In this document: piece by piece, positions 26,068 to 33,760 of the stretch | Numbering within the stretch: position 1 is the first letter of the stretch | Layout of the letters: every line of letters starts with the position of its first letter | DNA from: Streptomyces sp. CHD11 | GTDB lineage: Bacteria > Actinomycetota > Actinomycetes > Streptomycetales > Streptomycetaceae | DNA length: 64,000 nt | Reading direction: 5' to 3' | Assembly: GCF_018638295.1 (NCBI RefSeq) | Contig: NZ_JABTTS010000032.1 | Coordinates: 1 to 64,000, forward strand | Translations under genes and position numbers: made by a program | The notes under the pieces: model-generated | The model's database searches: none | Told to the model about the DNA's origin: nothing | Seen by the model: the letters and a program-made list of their open reading frames with translations, nothing else

Positions 26068-27795
26068 GTGGACGTCCCAGGAATCGATGACGGTCCGGGC
26101 GATCTTCCGGCCCTCGTCCGCGAAATGGCCCTCGCCCGGGTAGGCGATCCAGAGCCGGTACATGTCGCCGTCCTGGTTCCGGTAGTACATGACCTGCACC
26201 TCGCGCACCAGCGCCGGTGTGGTGGTGGTCGTGTGGACGATGGTGTTCGTGGCCGCGTCGCGGTCCTTGTACGTGGTCTCGCGCGGCTGTCCCTCCGGCG
26301 CCGGCTCGGGGGCGATGCGCAAGCCGTAGTCGCCGTCCTTGAGGTCGTTCCAGTGCGTGAACGCCTGCTCGGAGGCGGACGACTGGAGGTCGCCCTTCTC
26401 GTCCTCGGCCTTGATGTCCCGGTCGGCCTCGATCCGCACCATCCCGCTGGGGTCGGTGAAGGAGACGGCCGTCCCGTCCGCGTCCTCGGCGGGCTCGTCC
26501 TCGACGAAACCGCCGGGAACCGCGACGGCGACACCCGCCTTCTCCCCGAGGTCGTGCCGCTTCCAGCCGTCCGGGAGGGGACCCGCGAAGGGGTCCGCGA
26601 TCACCAGGTACGCCGCGACCGCCGCGGCGACCACCACCGCGCCCAGCCCGGTCAGGGTCTTGCGGCCGACCCGGATGCCCTTGCCGCCGTGGTCCGGCGC
26701 GGGGAGCGGGGCGACCTGCGTGGGCTGCGGGGCGGGCGGGTTCGCGGCCGCCTCCAGTACGGCGCGGACCTGGGCGGCGTTCGGCCGGCGCGCCGGGTCC
26801 TTCTGCAGCAGGGCGGTGATGACGCCGGCCAGAGGCCCCTGCGCGGCGGCGGGCGGCGCCGGGGTCGCGTTGAGTACGGACTGGAGGGTGGCGGGGGTGT
26901 TGCTGCGGCGGAACGGCGAGACCCCCTCCGTCGCCGCGTACAGCACCACGCCGAGCGACCACAGGTCGGAGGCCGGGCCGGGGCGCTGGCCCAGCACCCG
27001 CTCCGGCGCGATGTACTCCGGCGAACCGACGAAGCCGCCGGTGTCGGTCAGATTGGTCTCGCCCTCGATCTGGGCGATGCCGAAGTCGGTGAGCACGACG
27101 CGGTCGTGCCGGCCGAGCAGTACGTTGTCCGGCTTCACGTCCCGGTGCAGGATGCCCGCCGCGTGCGCGGCCTCCAGCGCGCCGAGCACCTCCAGGCCCA
27201 CCCTGGCCGCCTCGCGTACGGAGAGGGTGCCCTCCTCCTGCAGCACACCGCCCAGCGAACGGCCATGGACCAGCTCCATCACGATCCACGGCCGGCCGTC
27301 GACCACCGCGACGTCGTGGACGTTGACCACCGCCGGGTGGTCGAGCCGGGCGGCGGCGCGGGCCTCACGGCGCATCCGCTCGTAGGCGTTGGCCCGTTCG
27401 CGTTCGGGAAGGTGGTCCGGAACGCGCGGTTCCTTGACGGCGACCTCGCGGTCCACCGTCTCGTCCTTGGCCCGCCACACGGTACCCATGCCGCCGTGCC
27501 CGAGCTTGGCGAGCAGCCGGTAGCGGCCGGCGATCAGCCGTCCGGTGCCGGGATCGGGCGCGCTCGTCGGCTGGGGGGTCCGGTCCTGTCCCGCGCCGTG
27601 CGGGTGTGGCGGAGGCTGCGGGACCTGCCCGGCCTGCCCGGTCGGGTGCGGCTGCTGCGCCTGCTGCGGGACCACCTGGGTCGAGGCCGCGTAGGGGTTG
27701 TCGGCGTGCGGCGCCGGCATGGGCGGATTCGGCGGTTGCAGACCAAAACTGGTGGGCTCGTCGGATCCGCTGTGGGCTCCCCCGTTGCTGCTCAT
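26059..27795 (-). CDS. Ser/Thr protein kinase, membrane-anchored (kinase 1 of 5)
   Basis: A 578-residue kinase with a Pro/Gln/His-rich N-terminal extension (1-85) and a kinase domain (about 88-350). The Gly loop GHGGMG, Lys121 in VAVKE, HRDVKPDN (Asp219) and DFG (237-239) are all intact, and TDTGGFVGSPEYIAPE is the activation segment. One span (about 377-400) is followed by an extracytoplasmic beta-rich domain of about 170 residues. It should phosphorylate Ser/Thr on cytoplasmic targets in response to an outside signal. The coding end is part of a 9-bp minisatellite. It is the last gene of the array; spacing to the preceding kinase gene is 91 bases. S. coelicolor has, from memory, a matching five-kinase cluster (SCO4775-4779) tied to spore-wall synthesis. 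Confidence 0.9.
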   Translation of the reverse strand: MSSNGGAHSGSDEPTSFGLQPPNPPMPAPHADNPYAASTQVVPQQAQQPHPTGQAGQVPQPPPHPHGAGQDRTPQPTSAPDPGTGRLIAGRYRLLAKLGHGGMGTVWRAKDETVDREVAVKEPRVPDHLPERERANAYERMRREARAAARLDHPAVVNVHDVAVVDGRPWIVMELVHGRSLGGVLQEEGTLSVREAARVGLEVLGALEAAHAAGILHRDVKPDNVLLGRHDRVVLTDFGIAQIEGETNLTDTGGFVGSPEYIAPERVLGQRPGPASDLWSLGVVLYAATEGVSPFRRSNTPATLQSVLNATPAPPAAAQGPLAGVITALLQKDPARRPNAAQVRAVLEAAANPPAPQPTQVAPLPAPDHGGKGIRVGRKTLTGLGAVVVAAAVAAYLVIADPFAGPLPDGWKRHDLGEKAGVAVAVPGGFVEDEPAEDADGTAVSFTDPSGMVRIEADRDIKAEDEKGDLQSSASEQAFTHWNDLKDGDYGLRIAPEPAPEGQPRETTYKDRDAATNTIVHTTTTTPALVREVQVMYYRNQDGDMYRLWIAYPGEGHFADEGRKIARTVIDSWDVHQL

Positions 27796-27886
27796 GGTTC
27801 ATCCATATCGCGCGGGGCCCTCACGGATCCACTGCGGGCGCCCACCGGTCACAGACCCGTGACCCTGGCCGGAACTTATCTCCCTT

Positions 27887-29242
27887 TTATGGCTCTTTGA
27901 GGCCGGCCTGAGGTGAGGAACCCGACATCGGTGGCCCGGCCGCCGTCGGGTCGGCCACCGTCGAGCCTGCCGTCGGGTCCGTTGCCGTCGGATCCGCCGC
28001 CGTGGAGCCGGACTCCGACTCCGACTCCGACGGCAGCGTCCGCTGGGGGCCGGTGGTCGTGGGGACGGACGCCGGCGGCCGGGGACCGGGGACCGGGTCG
28101 GCCGGGGGTGTCTCCGGCGCCGTGCTGCTCGGCTTGTCACCCCCGTCGCCGTCCCGGTCCTGCAGGAGCAGCGCCGCCGCGGAGACTCCCGCCCCCGCCA
28201 TAGCGGCGACCACCAGCGCGGCCACCAGCACCCCCTTGGTGGGCTGCCGCCGGACGGGAGCCTCCCCGAAGGCTCCCGGCCTCGGGGCGTCCGGCCCCTT
28301 ACCGGCCGTCCGCCAGGCCGCGAACCTCCCGCGGGGCAGCTCCCGGTCCGGCGGCAACAGCCCCGGCGGCGCCGACTCCGGAGTGCGGCCCGTGGCGAGG
28401 AACGCCCTCAGCATCCGTTCGGCCCGGTCCGCGTCCAGCCGGCGGTCCGGGTCGCGTTCCAGCAGGCCGCGCACCACGGGCAGGACCGGCCCGGCCTCCG
28501 CGGGCGGGCGGATCTCGTCCACCACGACCGCGTGCAGGACGCCGCTCAGCGAGTCGCGCCGGAACGGCGACTCGCCGCTGAGCGCCGTGCACAGCAGCGC
28601 GCCGAGCGACCACAGGTCGGACTCGGGTCCCGTCCGCGCGCCGGACATCCGCTCGGGCGCGGTGTACTCGGGAGAGCCGACGAAGGAGCCGGTCTCGGTG
28701 AGCGTGGTGGAGCCCGACACCTGGGCGATGCCGAAGTCGGTGAGCAGCACCCGGTCGGTACCGTCCTCCAGCAGGACGTTGGCGGGCTTGAGGTCGCGGT
28801 GCAGCACACCGGAGGTGTGGGCCGCGCGCAGCGCGCCGAGCAGGTCGACGCCGATCCGCGCGGCCTCCGCGGCGTCGACGGGGCCCTGCTCGGCGATGCG
28901 CTCGGCGAGGGACGGCCCCTCGATCAGCTCCAGGACGATGTACGGACGCTCGTCGTCCTCGACGACATCGTGGACGACGATGATGTTCGGGTGGCTCAGC
29001 TGGGCGAGGGCACGGGCCTCGCGCAGGGTGCGGTCGCGCTGCCGCCGGGCCTCGGCCGCGGAGAGCGTCTCGTCGAAGGGGAGTTCCTTCACGGCGACGC
29101 TCCGCGCCAGCAGTTGGTCGGTGGCCCGCCAGACCACGCCCATGCCGCCGCGGCCGATCCTCGCCTCCAGCCGGTAACGACCCGCGATGACACGCGCGTT
29201 GTGCCGTGCGGTCCCGTGCTCCGGATCCCCCTCGGTCACCAT
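27887..29242 (-). CDS. Ser/Thr protein kinase without an extracytoplasmic sensor domain (kinase 2 of 5)
   Basis: A 451-residue kinase. The Gly loop GRGGMG, Lys52 in VAVKE, HRDLKPANVLL and TDFGIAQVSG are intact, and the activation segment TETGSFVGSPEYTAPE is normal. A span (about 335-358) is followed only by some 90 residues rich in Ser, Thr, Pro, Glu and Asp, with ESESESG and repeated ADPTA elements, so it lacks the folded outer domain of its neighbours. This is the shortest of the set and may be a downstream partner. Start options are ATG 29242 (chosen), GTG 29239 and GTG 29260; none has a strong ribosome site. Confidence 0.88.
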   Translation of the reverse strand: MVTEGDPEHGTARHNARVIAGRYRLEARIGRGGMGVVWRATDQLLARSVAVKELPFDETLSAAEARRQRDRTLREARALAQLSHPNIIVVHDVVEDDERPYIVLELIEGPSLAERIAEQGPVDAAEAARIGVDLLGALRAAHTSGVLHRDLKPANVLLEDGTDRVLLTDFGIAQVSGSTTLTETGSFVGSPEYTAPERMSGARTGPESDLWSLGALLCTALSGESPFRRDSLSGVLHAVVVDEIRPPAEAGPVLPVVRGLLERDPDRRLDADRAERMLRAFLATGRTPESAPPGLLPPDRELPRGRFAAWRTAGKGPDAPRPGAFGEAPVRRQPTKGVLVAALVVAAMAGAGVSAAALLLQDRDGDGGDKPSSTAPETPPADPVPGPRPPASVPTTTGPQRTLPSESESESGSTAADPTATDPTAGSTVADPTAAGPPMSGSSPQAGLKEP

Positions 29243-29323
29243 GCGCCCATCATGCCCCACCGGATGTGTCCGCTCCGGTACGGCGATTCGGCCAAGCGGC
29301 GCTCCGGTGCCCCCGTCACGGCG

Positions 29324-30970
29324 TCAGGGCTCGCGCCAGCCCCGCAATATCGTCCGGAACTGCTCGCCGGTGGTGTCCCAGTCGGCGGCCGGAGCGGACA
29401 TGTAGATCGCGTACTCGACACCGTCGCGCGAGATGTACATCTGGTCGACCGCCCGGCGCGGGCCGGGGAACTCCGTGTCCTTGGCCAGCGCCGTCCAGCT
29501 GTACTCCAGCCGTGCGCTGCCGAGGTCACGGTAGGTCAGACGCCGCAGGCCCAGCCGCTCGTAGTCGACCAGGCGCCCGCCGATCTGCTGGTCGAGATCG
29601 CTCAGATGCTCGTAGGCGTCGTCGAAGTCGGGGGAGTCGTCCATGGCGATCCGCAGGAAGTGCTCGCCGCCGTCGGGCGTGTAGTCGACCTGCCGGGTTC
29701 CCTCGTCGAAGACCACCCGCTCCCAGTCCTCACCGGGCAGGACGACGCTGAAGCCGAGAGGGTCGGTGCGGCGCACCCAGCCCTCGGGGAGGTCCCCCGC
29801 CCTGTCGGGCCCGCCGGTCTTCGGGGTACTGGGCCGCGGGGCGGGTCCGGGGGTCTCGCCGGAGCCGGTCGCGGTGCCGCCCCGGTCCCACTGCTGGAGC
29901 ACCACCGCGGTTCCGCCGCCGACGATGACGGCCAGGGCGACGACCAGGGCGATCATCCGTCCGCGCACCCGCCGGCGCGGCGTGGCGGGCGGCCCGTACG
30001 GCTGCTGGACGGCGGTGGGACCGCTCGGCCGCGGATACGGCGGCGCCGCGCCGACGGCGCTCTCCGGCCCGCGCTGGTGCGGCAGCGGCGGCGGTACCCG
30101 GGCCTCGACGGCCCGGGTCGGCACGTACTCCTGTGCCGCGCGCGGCCGGCGTCCCTCCGCGGCCTCGGCGAGCAGCTGCTCGGCCTGGGAGGGGTCGGGC
30201 CGGGTGGCCGGATCCTTGCGCAGCAGCGCGCTGATGACGGGCGCGAGCGGGCCGGCGTGCCGCGGCTCGTCGGCCTCCTCCTCGACGACGGCCTGCATGG
30301 TGCTCAGCGGCGTGGTGCGACGGAACGGCGAGACGCCCTCCACCGCCGTGTACAGCGTCGCGCCGAGTGCCCACAGGTCGGAGGAGGGGCCGGGGTCGTG
30401 GCCGCGGACCCGCTCGGGTGCCAGGTAGTCGACCGAGCCGACGACCTCTCCGGTGCGGGTGATGGCCGTGTCGCCGTCTATCTGGGCGATGCCGAAGTCG
30501 GTGAGCAGCACCCGCCCGTCCCGCCCGAGCAGCACATTGCCGGGTTTGACGTCGCGGTGCAGTACGCCGGCGGTGTGCGCGGCGCGCAGGGCGCGCAATA
30601 CCCACAGGCCGATCCGGGCGGCCTCACGGGGCTCGACGCGTTCCCGTTCCTTCAGCGCGTCGGCGAGGGAGTGACCCTCGACCAGTTCCATCACGATCCA
30701 CGGCCGGCCGTCGTGCTCCAGCACGTCGTGCACCGTGACGACGGCGGAGTGGTTGATCCGCGCGGCCGCCCGCGCCTCCGCGCGGGTGCGCGCCAGCAGC
30801 GTGGCCCGTTCACTGTCGGAGACGTAGAGCGCCGCGGTCAGTTCCTTGATGGCGACCGAGCGGTGCAGCACCTCGTCGTGGGCACGCCACACTCGGCCCA
30901 TGCCACCGCTCCCGATGGATTCACCGAGCCGGTAGCGGCCCGCGAGGAGCGAGCCCTGCATCTGATTCAC
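29324..30970 (-). CDS. Ser/Thr protein kinase, membrane-anchored (kinase 3 of 5)
   Basis: A 548-residue kinase with almost no N-terminal extension; the kinase domain starts at about residue 10. GSGGMG, Lys42 in VAIKE, HRDVKPGNVLL and TDFGIAQIDG are intact, with TRTGEVVGSVDYLAPE as the activation segment. A Pro/Arg-rich linker leads to one span (about 318-342), a Thr/Pro/Gly stalk, and an extracytoplasmic domain beginning LPEGWVRRTDPLGFSVVLP. GTG 30970 (MNQMQG) is chosen; ATG 30961 is only three codons later. It is 81 bases upstream of kinase 2 and 151 bases downstream of the pseudokinase gene. Confidence 0.9.
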   Translation of the reverse strand: MNQMQGSLLAGRYRLGESIGSGGMGRVWRAHDEVLHRSVAIKELTAALYVSDSERATLLARTRAEARAAARINHSAVVTVHDVLEHDGRPWIVMELVEGHSLADALKERERVEPREAARIGLWVLRALRAAHTAGVLHRDVKPGNVLLGRDGRVLLTDFGIAQIDGDTAITRTGEVVGSVDYLAPERVRGHDPGPSSDLWALGATLYTAVEGVSPFRRTTPLSTMQAVVEEEADEPRHAGPLAPVISALLRKDPATRPDPSQAEQLLAEAAEGRRPRAAQEYVPTRAVEARVPPPLPHQRGPESAVGAAPPYPRPSGPTAVQQPYGPPATPRRRVRGRMIALVVALAVIVGGGTAVVLQQWDRGGTATGSGETPGPAPRPSTPKTGGPDRAGDLPEGWVRRTDPLGFSVVLPGEDWERVVFDEGTRQVDYTPDGGEHFLRIAMDDSPDFDDAYEHLSDLDQQIGGRLVDYERLGLRRLTYRDLGSARLEYSWTALAKDTEFPGPRRAVDQMYISRDGVEYAIYMSAPAADWDTTGEQFRTILRGWREP

Positions 30971-31121
30971 GTTGCCCCGCAATGGTCTTGACAGGGCCAG
31001 CGTAAGTACACAGGACCAATCCTGGGAACCGACGGCGGGCCATGGAGACCGCACTGTGATGGTTGTCGCTCTCTGCGGTGGGAGGCAACCAGAACGCCCG
31101 TGTCCGCGTGGTGACGGCGGT

Positions 31122-33608
31122 TCAGCCGGTGTACCGGTAGGTCGCCGACGCCTGCTCGTACAGCCGTGTCACCTCGTCCCGCTCGGCCTCCGGTCCGCGC
31201 ACCTGCACCACGTGGTAGCGGCCGTCGATCAGCGCCGCGAGGTTGCGGACGTACAGCTCGCCCCCGTCGCCGGTCCAGGTGAACTGGCCCTCGGCCATGG
31301 TCCGCCCACCCACCTCTATGGTCTTCAGGCCGGTGGAGGTGGCCCAGCTGGAGTCGCGGTAGGGCTGGAGTTCGCGCTCGTCGTCCCGCTGGTAGCCCAT
31401 GGGGTCGCTGCCGTACTCCTCCGCGCTGTCCCGGCCGGGGACGACGATGAGCTCGAAGTCGCCCCGGGAGTAGACCACCTGGCCGCTGCCGTTCTTCGCG
31501 GCGCGCTGCCAGTTCTCGGCGACGGCGACCCGGAAGCCCTCCGGGTCCGAGCGCAGGGTGAAGCCGTCGGCGACCTCGGGACCGGTGGTCTGGGTCTCGT
31601 TGTCGGCGGCCGACTCCCCGGGGCTGCTGCCGGGGGTGCCGCCGGGACCGTCCCCGGGTCCCGGCGCGTTCTGCCCGCCGCCGGTCGGGTCCGGTGCCGC
31701 ACTGACCTCACCGGCGGAACCGGCACGGTCGGTGGACGCCCCCGCGCTTCCCTCGTCCGTCTTCGGCATGAACAGCACCGCGTACGCGATCGCCGCCGCC
31801 ATGGCGAGCAGCACCAGCAGAAGCAGGGAGCGGCCGAGCCGGCGCGGGGACCCGCTTTCCCGTTTCGTCCGCTTGTGCCGTCCGTGGTGGGCGGGGAGCC
31901 CGGCCCGCCGTCTGCGCACCAGCTCGCCCCGGCGCCGTAGGACGGGAAGTCTGCTGGTGTCGGCGGGGGGTGCCGCTATGACGTGCACACCGGCCTCGGG
32001 CTCGGGCGCGGAGCGCACCAGCGAGCGCAGCCAGCCGCGCAGCTCCTCGTAGTCGGAGCGGTCGGTGGGGTCCTGACGCAGCAGCGACTCCACGACCGGC
32101 CGCAGCGGCCCGCACTCCTCGGCGTAGGCGGGCGGCTCGGCACACACCATCTGCACCAGCTCGGCCGTCGACTCCTCCGGGTAGGGCGCGTGTCCCTGTA
32201 CGGCGCGGAACAGCAGGGAGCCCAGGGCCCACAGGTCGGTGGCGGGGCCGATGGGCGCGGCCAGCTGCCAGTTCTCGTGCACCGGGCCTGCCTGCTCCGG
32301 CGCCCACCGCTCGGTCACGGGTCCGACGACGGCCATCCGTGCCTGCCGCGCCCGCTCGGCGGCCAGCGCGGTGGCGGGGCCGCGGCGGGCGGGGGTGTGC
32401 GCCACCATGTCGTCCCAGCGGGCGGGAGGGGTGGCCGCGCCGGGGGCGCCGACCGCTTCGAGGGCGCCGGGTCCGGTCGGGCCGCCGGGGACTTCCCCCA
32501 GGGCTTGTGGGGCTCCGGCGCCGGTGCGGGGCGTGGCCGCGCCGACGCCGTAGGGGTCGGCTATCTGTCCCGGGGGCCCCGCGCCGGGCGGCGGACCGCC
32601 GCCCTCGGGTGCGGGGCGGGCGCCGGGCAGGGCCGTACGGCTGCTCTGCTGGGCCTCCTGCACCCGGGCGGCGGCACGGGCGCCGGCCCGGTACGCGGCG
32701 ATCGCTCCCGCCCGGGCCGCCCGCACGTCTCCGGCACTGTCGAGTGCCCGGGGCGCCGCTACGGGGGTGAGACCGCCCGGCAGGTCCGCGCCGCCGTCGG
32801 GCAGCCGGCCGGCCCGCGCCTCGATGGCGGCCCGGCGCGCGGCCTCGGGGTCGGGGTCCGGGTCACGGGCGAACCCGGGCGGCCAGGACGGGCCGCGCGC
32901 GGTGTCCGGCGTGCCGGCCCGCGCCGCCGCCGGCCCCCGGGCTTCGAGCGCCTCCGGCTGCCGCGGATCCGGTTCCGGGTCGGGGGCGGGCACCGGGTCG
33001 TAGCCGCACAGTGCCTCCTCAGCGGCGCCGACCGCGAGGCCGGTCAGCATGACCCGGCCGTCGTCGCAGACGAGGACCGTGCGCGCGGTGATGTTGCGGT
33101 GCACCCAGCCGTGGGAGTGCAGCACCCTCAGGGCCGTCAGGACGTCGGAGGCGACCTCCGCCGCCCGGTACGGGGAGAGCGGTTTCTCCGCGAGCAGGGC
33201 GGCCAGCGGACGCGCGGCCACGAGTTCGCTGACTATCCACAGCGAACCGCCCTCCGCGAACACGTCGAAGACCTGGTCCAGGCGCGGATGGTCGGGGATG
33301 GCGGCCGCCGCCTGCGCGGCCTCGACCGCGCGCCGCACGACCGGGTCGGCGGGCCGCCGCGCGCCCGCCCGCGCGGCTGCGGACCCGGAGCCGCCACGCC
33401 GTGTGTCACGGGCGGTGAAGCCGTCGGGCAGCCCCTCGGCGTCGAGCACTTCGGCCTCGACGACCTCCGGCAGCGGCACCTGCCTGACCAGGACCTCCTG
33501 CCCGCTGTAGGTGTCGAAGGCGCGGGTCTCGGTCAGCTCGTACTCGTCGGAGGGGGGCAGCGGCAGGCGGTAGCGGTCGGCGAGAACCCGTCCCGCATAG
33601 TCGTCCAC
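31122..33608 (-). CDS. Membrane-anchored pseudokinase (member 4 of 5)
   Basis: An 828-residue protein with a kinase fold but no intact catalytic site. The Gly loop is absent (RYRLPLPPSDEYELT), the usual VAVK lysine is Arg42 (VLVRQ), HRDxKPxN reads HRNITART (170-177), and DFG is TGL (189-191). A long Ala/Gly/Arg/Pro-rich insertion (about 205-440) splits the C-lobe. A single span (about 615-640) leads to an extracytoplasmic domain with DGFTLRSDPEGFRVAVAENW, like its active neighbours. It should not transfer phosphate but may bind nucleotide or scaffold the other kinases. GTG 33608 follows GGGAGG. Confidence 0.9.
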   Translation of the reverse strand: MDDYAGRVLADRYRLPLPPSDEYELTETRAFDTYSGQEVLVRQVPLPEVVEAEVLDAEGLPDGFTARDTRRGGSGSAAARAGARRPADPVVRRAVEAAQAAAAIPDHPRLDQVFDVFAEGGSLWIVSELVAARPLAALLAEKPLSPYRAAEVASDVLTALRVLHSHGWVHRNITARTVLVCDDGRVMLTGLAVGAAEEALCGYDPVPAPDPEPDPRQPEALEARGPAAARAGTPDTARGPSWPPGFARDPDPDPEAARRAAIEARAGRLPDGGADLPGGLTPVAAPRALDSAGDVRAARAGAIAAYRAGARAAARVQEAQQSSRTALPGARPAPEGGGPPPGAGPPGQIADPYGVGAATPRTGAGAPQALGEVPGGPTGPGALEAVGAPGAATPPARWDDMVAHTPARRGPATALAAERARQARMAVVGPVTERWAPEQAGPVHENWQLAAPIGPATDLWALGSLLFRAVQGHAPYPEESTAELVQMVCAEPPAYAEECGPLRPVVESLLRQDPTDRSDYEELRGWLRSLVRSAPEPEAGVHVIAAPPADTSRLPVLRRRGELVRRRRAGLPAHHGRHKRTKRESGSPRRLGRSLLLLVLLAMAAAIAYAVLFMPKTDEGSAGASTDRAGSAGEVSAAPDPTGGGQNAPGPGDGPGGTPGSSPGESAADNETQTTGPEVADGFTLRSDPEGFRVAVAENWQRAAKNGSGQVVYSRGDFELIVVPGRDSAEEYGSDPMGYQRDDERELQPYRDSSWATSTGLKTIEVGGRTMAEGQFTWTGDGGELYVRNLAALIDGRYHVVQVRGPEAERDEVTRLYEQASATYRYTG

Positions 33609-33760
33609 GTTGCCTCCCCCGGCACTACGGTCGGTCAGTTCCGTTCGCCAAGCGCACCGTCGAGGCGGCGTACGGTCCGCAACCACTCACGATACGTGCC
33701 GGAGGCAACCCGCAGAGAGGGGATGCCACATCTGACACCCCTTTCCGAAACCGCTCACGC

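Noticed and set aside
30453..30674. Small plus-strand frames within the kinase genes
   Set aside because: They are complement artefacts of conserved kinase motifs (for example opposite HRDVKPGN and DFG) and recur at equivalent places in each kinase gene.
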